A stretch of DNA of 64,000 nt from Acinetobacter lwoffii. Its GTDB lineage: Bacteria; Pseudomonadota; Gammaproteobacteria; Pseudomonadales; Moraxellaceae. The translations under genes and the position numbers were made by a program. Of the stretch, positions 48,341 to 59,340 are shown piece by piece. Every line of letters begins with the position of its first letter. Positions within the stretch are counted from its first letter, which is position 1. The stretch spans positions 310,001 through 374,000 of the forward strand of contig NZ_CP077369.1 in the NCBI RefSeq assembly GCF_019048525.1, in the 5' to 3' direction. The notes under the pieces were generated by a model, which saw only the letters and a list, made by a program, of their open reading frames with translations, did no database searches and was not told where the DNA came from.

Positions 48341-49513
48341 ATGCAATCTGCAGCCATTCGCCCACTTGCTCCGATGCTGCCGCGCCAACTCTTTAATACC
48401 GAACATGATGCTTTTCGCGAGACGGTACGTAAATTTTATGAGAAAGAAGTCATTCCACATACCGAGCGTTATGAAAGTCAGCAACATGTGGATCGAGAGC
48501 TATGGAATAAATCCGGTGGGCTTGGATTGCTCTGCGCTACCATGCCTGAGGAATATGGCGGCTCTGGCGTAGACCGGCTGTATAGCATGATTTTGATTGA
48601 GGAACAGGCCTATGCCGGAGATTCAGCGACCGGATTTTCATTGCATTCGGATATTGTTGCCAATTATCTGCTGAACTTTGGTAATGAAGCTCAAAAACAG
48701 CAATGGCTACCCAAAATGGCGTCTGGAGAAGTCGTCACCGCGATCGCCATGACCGAACCGGGAACTGGCTCTGACCTGCAAGCAGTGCGTACATCGGCAA
48801 TCCTGGATGGCGATGACTATTTGATTAATGGTTCCAAGATTTTTATTACCAATGGCTATCTCTGTGATATGGCCATCGTGGTTTGTAAAACTGGCAATAA
48901 TGATAAAGGTTCAGCCAATCTGTCATTGATTATGGTCGAAGCCGACCGTCCCGGATTTAGCAAAGGCAAGCCGCTGAATAAAATTGGCATGAAAGGACAG
49001 GATACCTGTGAACTGTTCTTTGACAATGTTCGGGTTCCGAAAGAAAACCTGCTCGGTCTGGAAGGCATGGGCTTTATGATGCTGATGAAAGAGCTGGCTT
49101 GGGAACGCCTGATTGTGGCAATTATCTGTCAGGCAGGCGCTGAAGCTGCTTTCGCACATACAGTGAAATATACTAAGGAACGTCAGGCATTTGGCAAGAG
49201 CATCAGCCATTTTCAAAATACCCGTTTTAAACTGGCAGAACTACGTACCGAGATCGATGTCTGCCGCACTTATCTGGATCGCTGTATGCAGCTGCAACTC
49301 AAGCACGAACTAGGCATAGATGCCGCTGCGGCGGCCAAATACAAGATTTCAGAAATGTACAGCAAAGTCGTTGATGAATGTCTGCAATTGCATGGCGGCT
49401 ATGGTTATATGCTGGAATATCCGATTGCCCGTGCCTATATCGACAACCGTGCCAACCGGATTTATGCCGGTACCAATGAAATTATGAAAGAACTCATCGC
49501 ACGTTCACTTTAA
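48341..49513 (+). CDS. Acyl-CoA dehydrogenase (long-chain type)
   Basis: FAD-dependent alpha,beta-oxidation of acyl-CoA, first step of beta-oxidation. Family motifs: AMTEPGTGSDL (substrate/FAD site), QAFGKSISHFQNTRF and LQLHGGYGYMLEYPI, and the C-terminal IYAGTNEIMKELIAR. That last motif has Ala where medium-chain enzymes have the catalytic Glu; as in the long-chain/isovaleryl-CoA type, the base is probably E268 in AGAEAAF (inference by alignment from memory). 390 aa. Ends convergently with almA across a shared terminator. Confidence 0.92.
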   Translation: MQSAAIRPLAPMLPRQLFNTEHDAFRETVRKFYEKEVIPHTERYESQQHVDRELWNKSGGLGLLCATMPEEYGGSGVDRLYSMILIEEQAYAGDSATGFSLHSDIVANYLLNFGNEAQKQQWLPKMASGEVVTAIAMTEPGTGSDLQAVRTSAILDGDDYLINGSKIFITNGYLCDMAIVVCKTGNNDKGSANLSLIMVEADRPGFSKGKPLNKIGMKGQDTCELFFDNVRVPKENLLGLEGMGFMMLMKELAWERLIVAIICQAGAEAAFAHTVKYTKERQAFGKSISHFQNTRFKLAELRTEIDVCRTYLDRCMQLQLKHELGIDAAAAAKYKISEMYSKVVDECLQLHGGYGYMLEYPIARAYIDNRANRIYAGTNEIMKELIARSL

Positions 49514-49525
49514 AATGGATGCATA

Positions 49526-49553
49526 AAAAAGGAGTCTCTCAGGACTCCTTTTT
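49526..49553. terminator. Bidirectional terminator between the acyl-CoA dehydrogenase and almA
   Basis: Stem AAAAAGGAGTC / GACTCCTTTTT with a six-base loop; A/T runs on both strands. Confidence 0.92.
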
Positions 49554-49573
49554 CTGTATGCAAAGATATAACT

Positions 49574-51064
49574 TTAAGAAACCAGACGCGGTTTATGCTT
49601 TAAAGCATTACTGTTTTTTCTAAATTTCAGTACACCATCTTCAAACGAAGCTTGTTTGAGCTCCTTACGGTCTGCCAGATAATTATTGCTGACTTTCCAC
49701 GGAGCCTGTTTGCCTTGCTTTGGCATGACGTCTGCAGCCCGGGCAATATAACCCGAACTGAGACTGCCCATGACGGTATCCTGAAGCAATTCACTCTGAT
49801 CTCCCTGAGGAATTACCTGTGCATAACCTTGCTGATCCATATAGTTCAACAGACGGCAAATATATTCTGCTGCAATGTCGACTTTAAGCGTCCAGGAGGC
49901 ATTGATATAGCCAATAATCAGCGCCATATTCGGTATGTCACTGACCATGATACCTCTATACAGCATATGCTGAGAGGTATCGATAGGCTGACCATCCATC
50001 GTCGCCTGAATCCCGCCAAGAATTTGAATATTCAGACCGGTGGCAGAAACAATAATATCAGCATCCAGATGTTGACCTGATTTCAGCTGAATTCCCGTTT
50101 CGGTAAAGGTTTCTATCTGATCCGTTGCAACCGATGCCTGTCCTTCACGTAAAATTTTAAACAGATCTCCATCCGGCACCACACAAAGACGTTGATCCCA
50201 AGGTTCATAATTCGGGGTAAAGTGCTTCATATCCACTTTACCTTTCAGCTGGAGTTGCACCGATTTAAGCAAAAGCGATTTTAATAATTTTGGCTGTTTC
50301 TGTGCCAAAGCGTAAATCCCGCGCTGCATGCCGATATTACGCGCACGTGTCAGCTTATAGGCGACCTCCTCAGGCAGATATTTACGCATTTTTGAATAAA
50401 TAAAATCGACCGAAGGCACAGAGGCAATATAAGTCGGTGAACGCTGCAACATGGTCACATGACCTGCTCCACCTTTGACCATCGCAGGAACCAAGGTAAT
50501 CGCGGTCGCACCACTACCAATAATGACCACCTTTTTGCCTTTATAGTTTAAATTTTCCGGCCAATGTTGCGGATGAATAAACTCACCTTTGAATGCAGTT
50601 TGATTTGGAAACTCCGGCTGAAAACCCTGATCATAATTATAATAACCGGTACAACCCAGTATAAAGTTGGCGATCGAGATCTGCGTCTTACCCTGTGCGT
50701 CCACAATCTCTACTGACCATTTGCAGGTGGCAGAATCATAATTAGCACTCAGAACCCGATGCTGGAAATGGATTTTTGGCTGAAGTTTAAACTCTTCTAC
50801 CACTTCAGCCAGATAATTTTTGATGGATGCGCCATCGGCAAGCACGCTTTCTTTCTTCCAGGGTTTGAAATTAAAACCAAAAGTCGACATATCCGAATCA
50901 GAACGGATTCCCGGATATTTAAACAGATCCCAAGTTCCACCAATACTTTCGCGGCGTTCAATAATCTCAAAAGAGCGTTGCGGACAATGTTTAGAAAGAT
51001 GTGCTGCCAGACCAATCCCCGAGATCCCTGCACCCACAATTAAAATATCTACCTGCTTTTCCAT
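49574..51064 (-). CDS. almA: AlmA-type flavin-binding monooxygenase for long-chain n-alkanes
   Basis: 496 aa, the length and sequence pattern of AlmA, which initiates oxidation of very long n-alkanes (about C32 and above) in Acinetobacter strains. FAD-binding GAGISGIGLAAHL is at residues 11-23; the Baeyer-Villiger/FMO fingerprint F-x-G-x3-H-x3-W is at 158-168 (FKGEFIHPQHW); a second Rossmann motif, IIGSGATA, is at 181-188. Later markers are RSPTYIASVPS and WTLKVDIAAEYICRL. ATG start. Single-gene unit, convergent with an acyl-CoA dehydrogenase that could act on the resulting fatty acids. Confidence 0.9.
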   Translation of the reverse strand: MEKQVDILIVGAGISGIGLAAHLSKHCPQRSFEIIERRESIGGTWDLFKYPGIRSDSDMSTFGFNFKPWKKESVLADGASIKNYLAEVVEEFKLQPKIHFQHRVLSANYDSATCKWSVEIVDAQGKTQISIANFILGCTGYYNYDQGFQPEFPNQTAFKGEFIHPQHWPENLNYKGKKVVIIGSGATAITLVPAMVKGGAGHVTMLQRSPTYIASVPSVDFIYSKMRKYLPEEVAYKLTRARNIGMQRGIYALAQKQPKLLKSLLLKSVQLQLKGKVDMKHFTPNYEPWDQRLCVVPDGDLFKILREGQASVATDQIETFTETGIQLKSGQHLDADIIVSATGLNIQILGGIQATMDGQPIDTSQHMLYRGIMVSDIPNMALIIGYINASWTLKVDIAAEYICRLLNYMDQQGYAQVIPQGDQSELLQDTVMGSLSSGYIARAADVMPKQGKQAPWKVSNNYLADRKELKQASFEDGVLKFRKNSNALKHKPRLVS

Positions 51065-51226
51065 GTTGTTCTTTTACCTAAGCGATGCTATCTGTTTTTA
51101 TTAAATCACAAAACTGACAATACACAATGTCAAGTTCATTAAAAAGCCACTATTTTTTTTATCTTTTCAGGCCAGATCAGTTATGTTGAACTCAATCACT
51201 TTAAATTAAAATATACAGGCATTAAA

Positions 51227-51254
51227 AAAGGCCGGTTTATTCAACCGACCTTTT
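51227..51254 (-). terminator. Terminator of the ribosomal protein cluster
   Basis: In the leftward RNA the stem AAAGGUCGGUU / AACCGGCCUUU (one G-U pair) closes a five-base loop and is followed by a T run. It lies 30 bases after rplQ. Confidence 0.85.
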
Positions 51255-51282
51255 CGAACAACTTACGTTATTCTTCACGAAA

Positions 51283-51648
51283 TTAGTTAACTTCGCGATC
51301 TACTAGCTCAACGTAAGCCATCGGTGCAGCATCACCTGCACGGAAGCCCGCTTTAAGAACACGTAGATAACCGCCGTTACGCTCTTTGTAACGAGGGCCA
51401 AGAACGGTAAATAATTTACCAACAGTTGCTGCTGAACGAGTACGAGCAAACGCCAAACGACGGTTTGCTACTGTATCGTTTTTAGCTAAAGTGATTAAAG
51501 GCTCAGCTACACGACGTAACTCTTTTGCTTTAGGCACAGTTGTTTTGATCAACTCGTGCTCGAACAAAGAGTTAGCCATGTTTTGGAACATCGCTTTACG
51601 ATGACTGCTTGTACGGCCTAATTTCACACCACTATTACGATGACGCAT
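51283..51648 (-). CDS. rplQ: 50S ribosomal protein L17
   Basis: 121 aa, starts [20 protein letters not shown], the invariant L17 N-terminus, with the [17 protein letters not shown] helix following. Binds 23S rRNA near the exit tunnel. Last gene of the alpha operon, 18 bases after rpoA, just before the cluster terminator. Confidence 0.98.
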   Translation of the reverse strand: MRHRNSGVKLGRTSSHRKAMFQNMANSLFEHELIKTTVPKAKELRRVAEPLITLAKNDTVANRRLAFARTRSAATVGKLFTVLGPRYKERNGGYLRVLKAGFRAGDAAPMAYVELVDREVN

Positions 51649-51666
51649 GGTGATAGTCCTACTTAA

Positions 51667-52674
51667 TTAACGGCTACGATAGGCGAAACGATCGTCCATA
51701 CGGAGACTAGCCGGTGGCCAGTTCTCTAAACGCATGCCGAGTTGTAAGCCTTTAGAAGCCAGAACATCTTTGATCTCAGTAAGCGATTTTTTACCCAAGT
51801 TAGGAGTTTTAAGCAACTCAACTTCGGTACGCTGTACAAGATCACCAATGTAGTAAATGTTTTCTGCTTTCAAACAGTTAGCAGAACGAACAGTTAGCTC
51901 TAGATCATCTACTGGGCGAAGCAAGATTGGGTCAACTTCTTCACGAGGCTCTTGAGCAACAGGTGCTTGATCTTTCTGAAGGTCAACGAAGATCGCAATT
52001 TGTTGCTGCAAAATAGTTGCAGCTTTGCGGATCGCTTCTTCAGGATCTACAGTACCGTTAGTTTCAAGATCAATGATCAGTTTATCAAGGTCAGTACGTT
52101 GTTCTACACGCGCGTTTTCCACGGTGTATGAAACACGTTTGATTGGGCTGTAAGACGCATCTAACTGCAAGCGACCCACTGGGCGAGTTTCGCCTTCAGG
52201 GAAGCGTGAATCAGAAGTCTCGTAGCCACGACCTTGAGCCACTTTCAGACGCATTTTCAATGAGCCTGAGGCACTTAAAGTACCGATCAAATGTTCAGGG
52301 TTAACCACTTCAACATTATGAGGTAAACGAAGGTCAGCCGCAGTTACGTCGCCTGCACCTTGTTTCTCTAATGTTAAATAAGCTTCATTTTGATCGAACA
52401 GCTTAATCGACAATCCTTTTAGGTTCAGCAAGAGCTCGACGATGTCCTGCTGCAAGCCTTCCAAAGTACTGTACTCGTGCTCGACCCCTTCAATCTCAAC
52501 TTCTACCACAGCTGCGCCAGGTAGAGAAGAAAGAAGGATGCGACGTAAAGCATTACCAAGAGTATGACCAAAGCCACGCTCTAATGGTTCTAGAATAACT
52601 TTTGCCGAGGTCCCGCTTGCCGCTTCGACCTTGATCGCTTGCGGAGTTAGAAACTCATTTGCAGTACGCGTCAT
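51667..52674 (-). CDS. rpoA: RNA polymerase alpha subunit
   Basis: 335 aa. The N-terminal dimerisation domain ([18 protein letters not shown]) assembles the core enzyme; the C-terminal domain (about 250-320, [20 protein letters not shown]) contacts UP elements and activators. The Acinetobacter-type extension after the second domain ends FAYRSR. Lies between rpsD and rplQ in the alpha operon. Confidence 0.99.
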   Translation of the reverse strand: MTRTANEFLTPQAIKVEAASGTSAKVILEPLERGFGHTLGNALRRILLSSLPGAAVVEVEIEGVEHEYSTLEGLQQDIVELLLNLKGLSIKLFDQNEAYLTLEKQGAGDVTAADLRLPHNVEVVNPEHLIGTLSASGSLKMRLKVAQGRGYETSDSRFPEGETRPVGRLQLDASYSPIKRVSYTVENARVEQRTDLDKLIIDLETNGTVDPEEAIRKAATILQQQIAIFVDLQKDQAPVAQEPREEVDPILLRPVDDLELTVRSANCLKAENIYYIGDLVQRTEVELLKTPNLGKKSLTEIKDVLASKGLQLGMRLENWPPASLRMDDRFAYRSR

Positions 52675-52690
52675 ATTGCTTCCTCAAGGA

Positions 52691-53317
52691 TTATTTAGAA
52701 TACAATTCTACAATCAAGCTTTCGTTGATTTCAGCAGGTAAATCAGAACGATCCGGTGCAGCTTTGAACGTACCTTCTAATTTAGAATGGTCGATTTCCA
52801 TCCAAGAAGGCATGCCACGTTGAGTAGCTAATTCAATTGCGTTTTTGATACGTAATTGTTGCTTAGCGCCTTCGTGAACTGCGATCACATCACCCGCTTT
52901 AACTTGGATAGACGCAATGTTAACACGACGGCCATTCAAAGTGATGCTACGGTGAGATACTAACTGACGAGCTTCTGCGCGAGTAGAACCGAAACCCATA
53001 CGATAAACAACGTTATCAAGACGGCTTTCAAGTAGCTTCAACAGGTTTTCACCAGTTGCGCCTTTAACACGAGCAGCTTCTTTATAGTAGTTACTAAATT
53101 GACGCTCTAAAACACCGTACATGCGACGTACTTTTTGTTTTTCACGTAATTGTAGTGAGTACTCAGATTGTTTACCACCACGAGCCCCGCCGTGTTGGCC
53201 AGGAACTTTCGCATGTTTTTTTGTCTTAACATCAAACGGTTTAACGCCTGATTTAAGTTGCAGGTCTGTCCCTTCGCGACGAGAGAGTTTGCATTTTGGA
53301 CCAATATAACGAGCCAT
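52691..53317 (-). CDS. rpsD: 30S ribosomal protein S4
   Basis: 208 aa. Starts [16 protein letters not shown]; the S4 RNA-binding domain ([20 protein letters not shown]) is in the centre. Nucleates 30S assembly. In enterobacteria S4 also represses the alpha operon by binding its leader; whether this holds here cannot be told from the sequence. Confidence 0.99.
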   Translation of the reverse strand: MARYIGPKCKLSRREGTDLQLKSGVKPFDVKTKKHAKVPGQHGGARGGKQSEYSLQLREKQKVRRMYGVLERQFSNYYKEAARVKGATGENLLKLLESRLDNVVYRMGFGSTRAEARQLVSHRSITLNGRRVNIASIQVKAGDVIAVHEGAKQQLRIKNAIELATQRGMPSWMEIDHSKLEGTFKAAPDRSDLPAEINESLIVELYSK

Positions 53318-53329
53318 GAATGTTTCTCC

Positions 53330-53716
53330 TTACACGCGACGTTTTTTAGGTGGACGGCAACCGTTGTGCGGGATTGGCGTCACATCGGTAATGCTGTTAA
53401 TTTTATAACCCACTGCACCTAAAGCACGAACCGCAGATTCACGACCAGGACCAGGACCTTTTACAAGGACGTCCAAGTTTTTCAAACCGTAGTCTAAAGC
53501 AGCTTTACCAGCAACTTCAGCAGCTACCTGAGCAGCGAACGGAGTTGATTTACGTGATCCACGGAAGCCTTGTCCACCTGAAGTGGCCCAAGCCAGTGCA
53601 TTACCTTGACGATCGGTAATAGTCACAATGGTGTTATTAAAAGAAGCGTGAATGTGTGCGACACCTTCAGAGACGGTACGAGTGACCTTCTTGCGTGCGC
53701 GAGTATCTTTAGCCAT
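53330..53716 (-). CDS. rpsK: 30S ribosomal protein S11
   Basis: 128 aa; the S11 core [20 protein letters not shown] and the C-terminal THIS-type tail ending [13 protein letters not shown] are present. Platform protein of the 30S subunit. Alpha operon, 12 bases before rpsD. Confidence 0.99.
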   Translation of the reverse strand: MAKDTRARKKVTRTVSEGVAHIHASFNNTIVTITDRQGNALAWATSGGQGFRGSRKSTPFAAQVAAEVAGKAALDYGLKNLDVLVKGPGPGRESAVRALGAVGYKINSITDVTPIPHNGCRPPKKRRV

Positions 53717-53735
53717 CTTTTAGCTTCCAGAAATC

Positions 53736-54092
53736 TTATTTCTTAATAGGTTTGCGCGGACCTTTACGGGTACGAGCGTTAGTTTTGGTGCGTTGACCGC
53801 GGACAGGCAAGCTGCGACGATGACGAAGACCGCGGTAGCAGCCTAAATCCATTAAACGTTTAATGTTCATGGAAATTTCGCGACGTAAATCACCTTCGGT
53901 CGGAACCTTAGCAACTTCTGCACGAATCGCATCAAGCTGAGCGTCATCTAATTCACGGATCTTAGTAGTTGGAGCAATACCAGCAGCAGCTAAGATAGCT
54001 TTTGAAGTATGGCGACCAATACCAAAGATATACGTTAGAGAGATAACAGCGTGCTTGTTATCCGGAATGTTTACACCGGCAATACGAGCCAT
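53736..54092 (-). CDS. rpsM: 30S ribosomal protein S13
   Basis: 118 aa. Begins [19 protein letters not shown] and has the [19 protein letters not shown] motif in its basic C-terminal tail, which reaches the decoding-centre side of P-site tRNA. First gene of the alpha operon; the 105-base gap from rpmJ could hold an alpha-operon leader or promoter. Confidence 0.99.
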   Translation of the reverse strand: MARIAGVNIPDNKHAVISLTYIFGIGRHTSKAILAAAGIAPTTKIRELDDAQLDAIRAEVAKVPTEGDLRREISMNIKRLMDLGCYRGLRHRRSLPVRGQRTKTNARTRKGPRKPIKK

Positions 54093-54197
54093 TCAATTTT
54101 CTCCAAAAAGGCAGTAGATAATCAACCGCCCCACAAAAATCTTGAGGGGCGGATAATAACCTAATTCGCCTACAGAAATCAACAGGTCTTAATCAGA

Positions 54198-54314
54198 TTA
54201 ACCTTGACGCTGCTTATGACGAGGTTCTGCGCTACAAATTACGCGGATAACCCCATTACGACGGATAACTTTACAGCTACCACAAATTTTCTTAACAGAA
54301 GCTTGTACTTTCAT
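54198..54314 (-). CDS. rpmJ: 50S ribosomal protein L36
   Basis: 38 aa, [19 protein letters not shown] then [19 protein letters not shown]. Zinc-binding (C+) form: C11, C14, C27 and H32 are all present, so no zinc-free replacement is indicated here. Between secY and rpsM, as in other gammaproteobacteria. Confidence 0.97.
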
Positions 54315-54333
54315 GATGAAACCTCAAGTGCGC

Positions 54334-55692
54334 TTATCCCTTAGGATGAGCAGTCGTTTTTCTCATTAACGTTTGATTATCGTATTGGTGCGAAGTAAGG
54401 TGTGATTGCAGCTGAGCCATAAAGTCCATCACTACTACCACAACAATCAGCAAAGAGGTACCACCCAAATAGAATGGAATACCAAATGAACTTTGCAATA
54501 CCATCGGCATTAAACAAATGACTGCGATGTAAATCGCGCCAATAAACGTCAAACGATTGAGAATATGATCTAAGTAACGAGCAGTTTGCTCACCTGGACG
54601 TATACCAGGCACGTAAGCTCCGCTGCGTTTCAAGTTCTCTGACACTTCTTTAGGACTAAATACCAGTGCTGTATAGAAGTAACAGAAAAAGATAATTAAC
54701 GCACCAAAGAGCACCAAATACAACGGCTGACCAGGCGACAACACCAATGCTACATCTTGCAGGCTACGCTTAATAAATCCAGCATTTGGATCTGCACTAC
54801 CCACCCACTGACCTAAGCTCGCAGGGAACAAAAGCAATGAGCTGGCAAAAATTGCCGGAATCACACCCGCCATATTAATTTTTAATGGCAAATGTGTCTG
54901 CTGTGCAGTAAATACACGACGACCTTGTTGTTTTTGAGCATAGTTTACCGGAATACGACGCTGCGCTTTCTCGATAAACACGATCGCCGCCAAAACACCC
55001 AGAGACAACAAACCAAAAATTACCAAGCCAATCAGGCTGGTTTGGCCATTATCTACAGATGAGAAAGATTGCATAATCAGATTAGGCAATCCGGCAACAA
55101 TACCCGCGAAGATGATCATGGAAATACCATTCCCCACCCCACGCTCGGTAATCTGTTCACCCAACCACATCAAGAACATGGTCCCCGCAACCAGTGAGGT
55201 TACTGCAGGAACATAAAAAGCCAAACCAGTATTCAGGGTAATCCCCTGACTGATCAGGCCTGCACACATACCTATCGCCTGTACCAGCGCTAAGAATAAT
55301 GTACCTTGTCGTGTATATTGATTAATTTTACGTTTGCCTTGCTCGCCTTCTTTCTTTAAAGCTTCCAGCGAAGGAACCACAGTTGACATTAACTGCACGA
55401 TAATCGATGCAGAGATGTATGGCATGATCCCGAGAGCAAGAATAGACATTCGTTCTAATGCCCCACCAGAGAACATGTTAAACAAACCAAGGATGGTACC
55501 TTGGTTTGCATTAAACAAGTTTTCTAACGCAGCATTATTGATGCCTGGTACTGGAATATGCGCTCCTAGTCGAAATACCAACAACGCACCAATGAGAAAC
55601 ATCATTCGACGAATAATTTCACGGTATTTCACATGAAATGGTTGGCCTTTCATCATGTTGACATGACCTGAAGAACTAGGAGTCATAGACAC
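54334..55692 (-). CDS. secY: Protein translocase subunit SecY
   Basis: 452 aa, ten membrane helices; the channel of the Sec translocon. Motifs include [23 protein letters not shown] (split here as [16 protein letters not shown], then AHIPVPG), LNLPKI-equivalent loops and [13 protein letters not shown] in the cytoplasmic loop used by SecA and ribosomes. The GTG at 55692 has GAGGAG at the right distance, inside the end of rplO; an ATG two codons later is less well placed. Between rplO and rpmJ. Confidence 0.98.
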   Translation of the reverse strand: MSMTPSSSGHVNMMKGQPFHVKYREIIRRMMFLIGALLVFRLGAHIPVPGINNAALENLFNANQGTILGLFNMFSGGALERMSILALGIMPYISASIIVQLMSTVVPSLEALKKEGEQGKRKINQYTRQGTLFLALVQAIGMCAGLISQGITLNTGLAFYVPAVTSLVAGTMFLMWLGEQITERGVGNGISMIIFAGIVAGLPNLIMQSFSSVDNGQTSLIGLVIFGLLSLGVLAAIVFIEKAQRRIPVNYAQKQQGRRVFTAQQTHLPLKINMAGVIPAIFASSLLLFPASLGQWVGSADPNAGFIKRSLQDVALVLSPGQPLYLVLFGALIIFFCYFYTALVFSPKEVSENLKRSGAYVPGIRPGEQTARYLDHILNRLTFIGAIYIAVICLMPMVLQSSFGIPFYLGGTSLLIVVVVVMDFMAQLQSHLTSHQYDNQTLMRKTTAHPKG

Positions 55693-55698
55693 TGGGGA

Positions 55699-56139
55699 TT
55701 ACTCCTCGACTTTGCCGCCAGCAGCTTCAACAGCAGCTTTAGCGCCTTTAGTCAATGCAACACCTTGAACAGTGAATGCACGAGTAATTTCACCAGAAAG
55801 TACGATACGAGCACGGATCATGTCTTTACGTACAACGTTCGCAGCTTTTAAAGTTTCGAGAGACACGATGTCGCCTTCAACTTTAGCAAGCTCAGATAAA
55901 CGTACTTCAGCAGTTTTCAAAGCCAATTGGCTAGTGAAGCCGAATTTAGGCAAACGACGATAAAGTGCTGTTTGACCGCCTTCGAAACCTGGACGAGTAC
56001 CACCGCTCTTACGTGAGTTTTGACCTTTGACACCACGGCCACCGGTCTTACCAACGCCAGAACCGATACCACGGCCTAAACGAAGGTTGTCACGTTTAGC
56101 ACCTTCTGCAGGTGCAATTGTATTTAAACGCAGAGTCAT
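55699..56139 (-). CDS. rplO: 50S ribosomal protein L15
   Basis: 146 aa; Gly/Arg-rich N-terminal extension ([18 protein letters not shown]) and the C-terminal [15 protein letters not shown] are typical. Late assembly protein of the 50S. Ends six bases before secY and holds the secY ribosome site in its last codons. Confidence 0.99.
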   Translation of the reverse strand: MTLRLNTIAPAEGAKRDNLRLGRGIGSGVGKTGGRGVKGQNSRKSGGTRPGFEGGQTALYRRLPKFGFTSQLALKTAEVRLSELAKVEGDIVSLETLKAANVVRKDMIRARIVLSGEITRAFTVQGVALTKGAKAAVEAAGGKVEE

Positions 56140-56142
56140 GGC

Positions 56143-56319
56143 TTATTCCTCTACACTAACCATATAGTAGACTTGGTTGATCATACCACGGTTAGAAGGT
56201 GTGTCTAACACTTCTACAGTATGACCAATACGACGCAGACCTAAACCTTGCAGGCTAAGCTTGTGATTTTTCAAGCGGTGCGATGCAGATTTAGTCTGGG
56301 TAACTTTAATCGTTTTCAT
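56143..56319 (-). CDS. rpmD: 50S ribosomal protein L30
   Basis: 58 aa: [37 protein letters not shown] and a C-terminal [13 protein letters not shown]. The L30 consensus [12 protein letters not shown] is intact. Fits exactly between rpsE (6 bases before) and rplO (3 bases after). Confidence 0.97.
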   Translation of the reverse strand: MKTIKVTQTKSASHRLKNHKLSLQGLGLRRIGHTVEVLDTPSNRGMINQVYYMVSVEE

Positions 56320-56325
56320 GATTGA

Positions 56326-56823
56326 TTACCCTTGAATTTGTTCTACTGAAAGACCACGTTTCGCAGCAACCTTTTCAGGAGTAGTCATATCACGCAAACC
56401 ATTGAAAGTTGCGTTTACTACGTTAGCAGCGTTAGTAGAACCACGGCATTTAGTCAACACGTTACGTACGCCTACAGCTTCTAGAACTGCACGCATAGCG
56501 CCACCAGCAATTACACCTGTACCTTCAGAGGCAGGCTGCATGAATACGCGGCTAGCGCCGTGACGTGCATGAATTGGGTGCTGTAACGTACCATCAACAA
56601 GGTCAACAGTAATCATATTGCGACGAGCAGCTTCAAGTGCTTTAGAGATAGCAGCTGGAACTTCACGTGCTTTACCACGACCAAAACCTACGCGACCATT
56701 ACCATCACCCACAACAGTTAATGCTGTGAAAGAGAAGATACGACCACCCTTAACAACTTTGGCTACACGATCAACGGCAACCAGCTTTTCAACAAGACCT
56801 TCGTTTTGTTCAACTTTAGCCAT
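56326..56823 (-). CDS. rpsE: 30S ribosomal protein S5
   Basis: 165 aa. The S5 double-stranded RNA-binding region [20 protein letters not shown] and the C-terminal domain starting [16 protein letters not shown] are present. Contributes to decoding accuracy. Two bases after rplR. Confidence 0.99.
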   Translation of the reverse strand: MAKVEQNEGLVEKLVAVDRVAKVVKGGRIFSFTALTVVGDGNGRVGFGRGKAREVPAAISKALEAARRNMITVDLVDGTLQHPIHARHGASRVFMQPASEGTGVIAGGAMRAVLEAVGVRNVLTKCRGSTNAANVVNATFNGLRDMTTPEKVAAKRGLSVEQIQG

Positions 56824-56825
56824 GA

Positions 56826-57176
56826 TTAGAACTCCAAGCCGTTTTCACGAGCAGCATCAGCCAAGGCTTTGATACGACCATGATATTTAAAACCAGAACG
56901 GTCAAATGCAACTTTAGTAACACCAGCTGCTTTAGCGCGTTCTGCGATTAAAGCACCTACTTTTTGAGCTGCTTCAACGTTACCAGTTGTACCCGCACGT
57001 AGAGTAGCGTCTAAAGTAGAAGCTTGCGCTAATACTTTGCCACCATCTGCAGAGATAACTTGAGCATAGATGTGACGCGGAGTGCGGTTTACACACAAAC
57101 GAGTCGCACCCAATGCACGGATGTGCAAGCGTGTGCTTTTCGCACGACGCAAACGGGATTGTTTCTTTTCGTTCAT
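56826..57176 (-). CDS. rplR: 50S ribosomal protein L18
   Basis: 116 aa; basic N-terminus, [15 protein letters not shown] in the core and the C-terminal [18 protein letters not shown]. Binds 5S rRNA together with L5. Between rplF and rpsE. Confidence 0.99.
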   Translation of the reverse strand: MNEKKQSRLRRAKSTRLHIRALGATRLCVNRTPRHIYAQVISADGGKVLAQASTLDATLRAGTTGNVEAAQKVGALIAERAKAAGVTKVAFDRSGFKYHGRIKALADAARENGLEF

Positions 57177-57190
57177 AAGAACCTCGCGCC

Positions 57191-57724
57191 TTATTTCTTC
57201 TTAGCTTCTTTACGAAGTACAACTTCGTCAGAATAACGAACACCTTTGCCTTTATATGGCTCTGGTGGACGGTAACCACGGATATCTGCAGCAACCTGTC
57301 CTAAAGCTGCTTTATCAGCAGACTTAAGAATGATTTCAGTTGCAGTTGGAGTTTCAGCAGTTACACCTGCAGGAAGTGCATAATCGATCGGGTGAGAGAA
57401 ACCAAGGTTAAGATGAACAACGTCACCTTTAACCGCAGCTTTATAACCAACACCGATAAGCTGTAACTTACGTTCGAAACCTTCGCTAACACCTTTTACA
57501 AGGTTGTTAAGCACAGCGCGAGCAGTACCAGCTTGCATCCAAGCGTCTTTCGACTCTTGTACTGGAGCAATAGCTAGAATACCGTCTTCCTGTTTAAGCT
57601 CGACCAGCGCATGCAGGTTGAAAGACAATGTACCTTTAGTGCCTTTCACTTCGACCTGCCGGCCGTTCTGAGTAACTGTTACACCGTTAGGTACAGTTAC
57701 TGGGGCTTTAGCCACACGAGACAT
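57191..57724 (-). CDS. rplF: 50S ribosomal protein L6
   Basis: 177 aa with the two repeated L6 domains; [17 protein letters not shown] at the start and [16 protein letters not shown] near the end, the segment that touches the sarcin-ricin loop region. 14 bases before rplR. Confidence 0.99.
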   Translation of the reverse strand: MSRVAKAPVTVPNGVTVTQNGRQVEVKGTKGTLSFNLHALVELKQEDGILAIAPVQESKDAWMQAGTARAVLNNLVKGVSEGFERKLQLIGVGYKAAVKGDVVHLNLGFSHPIDYALPAGVTAETPTATEIILKSADKAALGQVAADIRGYRPPEPYKGKGVRYSDEVVLRKEAKKK

Positions 57725-57737
57725 GAGGAATCACCTA

Positions 57738-58133
57738 TTAAGAAACAAAAGCAATAACTTCACCACCAACGCCTGCAGCACGTGCAGCGCGATCAGTCAT
57801 GATGCCTTTGCTTGTAGAAACAATTGCAATACCTAAACCTTGCTTAACGCTAGGAAGTGCATCTTTACCGCGATACTGACGTAGACCTGGACGGCTTACG
57901 CGTTTCACAGTTTCGATAACTGGTTTGCCTTCGAAATACTTTAAAGTCAAAGTAAGAGTTGGTTTGCCTTCAGCATCCGCAACTTCTACGTTTGAAATAT
58001 AACCTTCTTGTTGAAGTAAGTTAGCAATTGCTACTTTCAACTTAGAATTAGGCATAGAAACAGTTTGTTTCTTTGCCATTTGTGCGTTACGAACACGTGT
58101 TAGCATGTCGGCAACGGTATCTTGCATACTCAT
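57738..58133 (-). CDS. rpsH: 30S ribosomal protein S8
   Basis: 131 aa; [18 protein letters not shown] at the N-terminus and the C-terminal S8 signature [20 protein letters not shown]. Binds the central domain of 16S rRNA; in E. coli it is also the repressor of the spc operon. Confidence 0.99.
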   Translation of the reverse strand: MSMQDTVADMLTRVRNAQMAKKQTVSMPNSKLKVAIANLLQQEGYISNVEVADAEGKPTLTLTLKYFEGKPVIETVKRVSRPGLRQYRGKDALPSVKQGLGIAIVSTSKGIMTDRAARAAGVGGEVIAFVS

Positions 58134-58145
58134 CTATAGTGCTCC

Positions 58146-58451
58146 TTACCAGCTTGCCTTAACAACGCCAGGTACATCACCTTGCATTACTGTTTCACGT
58201 AATTTGTTACGGCTTAAACCGAACTTACGGAAGTAACCATGAGGACGACCAGTTAAACCACAACGGTTACGTAGACGTACTGGAGATGCATTACGTGGTA
58301 ATGCTTGTAATTTCATCATCGCTTCGAAACGTTCTTCGTCTGATGCATTTACGTTTGCAATAACAGCTTTTAATTCAGCACGTTTTGCAGCGTATTTAGC
58401 AACAGTAGCTTCGCGTTTCAATTCGCGATTAATCATACCTTTCTTAGCCAT
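58146..58451 (-). CDS. rpsN: 30S ribosomal protein S14
   Basis: 101 aa, the longer zinc-free (C-) form: no CxxC pairs; ends [21 protein letters not shown] (the S14 C-terminal signature, slightly beyond 20 residues as written in two parts: [12 protein letters not shown] and VPGVVKASW). [15 protein letters not shown] is in the centre. 9 bases after rplE. Confidence 0.99.
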   Translation of the reverse strand: MAKKGMINRELKREATVAKYAAKRAELKAVIANVNASDEERFEAMMKLQALPRNASPVRLRNRCGLTGRPHGYFRKFGLSRNKLRETVMQGDVPGVVKASW

Positions 58452-58460
58452 ATCGACCTC

Positions 58461-58997
58461 TTATTTGAACGGGAAGCCGAATGCACGCATAAGCGCACGG
58501 CCTTCGTCATCGGTGCGAGCAGTCGTAGTAATGGTAATATCCATACCACGAATACGATCAATCTTGTCAAAATCGATTTCAGGGAACATGATTTGTTCCT
58601 TAAGACCCATTGAGTAGTTACCACGACCGTCGAATGATTTCGCAGAGAAACCACGGAAGTCACGGATACGAGGAATCGCAATCGAGATCAAACGGTCCAA
58701 GAATTCGTACATACGTTCGCCGCGTAAAGTAACTTTACAACCGATCGGCCAACCATCACGGATTTTAAAACCAGCGATTGATTTACGAGCTAACGTAAGT
58801 ACTGGTTTTTGACCAGCGATAGCTTGCATATCTGAAAGAGCACCATCAAGGAGTTTTTTGTCAGCAGCAGCTGCGCCAACACCCATGTTGATCGTGATTT
58901 TAGTGATGCGAGGAATCTCCATCACATTCTTAACGCCCAATACTTCTTGTAATTGAGCTTTAAGTTCGTCGTTGTAACGTGTTTTAAGTCTGGCCAT
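58461..58997 (-). CDS. rplE: 50S ribosomal protein L5
   Basis: 178 aa. [16 protein letters not shown] start, [17 protein letters not shown] and [19 protein letters not shown] motifs. Binds 5S rRNA and contacts S13 in the intersubunit bridge. Between rplX and rpsN. Confidence 0.99.
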   Translation of the reverse strand: MARLKTRYNDELKAQLQEVLGVKNVMEIPRITKITINMGVGAAAADKKLLDGALSDMQAIAGQKPVLTLARKSIAGFKIRDGWPIGCKVTLRGERMYEFLDRLISIAIPRIRDFRGFSAKSFDGRGNYSMGLKEQIMFPEIDFDKIDRIRGMDITITTTARTDDEGRALMRAFGFPFK

Positions 58998-59013
58998 GGC
59001 CTATATCAACCTA

Positions 59014-59331
59014 TTACTTCGCTACCGCCACTGATTCACCATTTGATTTGAATACGCGAGTTTTCACGCCATCAATCACTTGGTAACCAACACGGTCAGC
59101 CTTTTGGGTTGTAGCATTAAAAACTGCCACGTTTGAAATATGAAGCGAAGCTTCCTGAGTTACAACGCTACCTTCAGCGCCTGTAGCACGGTTTGGCTTC
59201 TGATGCTTCTTCACCAAGTTAAGGCCTTCAACCTTAACACGGTCATTAGAAACAGACAGAACAGTACCCTGTTTGCCTTTTTCTTTACCTGCGATCACAA
59301 TTACTTGATCGCCTTTTTTAATCTTAGCCAT
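59014..59331 (-). CDS. rplX: 50S ribosomal protein L24
   Basis: 105 aa; KOW motif at the N-terminus (DQVIVIAGKEKGKQGTVL). Early 50S assembly initiator. Nine bases after rplN. Confidence 0.98.
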   Translation of the reverse strand: MAKIKKGDQVIVIAGKEKGKQGTVLSVSNDRVKVEGLNLVKKHQKPNRATGAEGSVVTQEASLHISNVAVFNATTQKADRVGYQVIDGVKTRVFKSNGESVAVAK

Positions 59332-59340
59332 GATCGCCTC

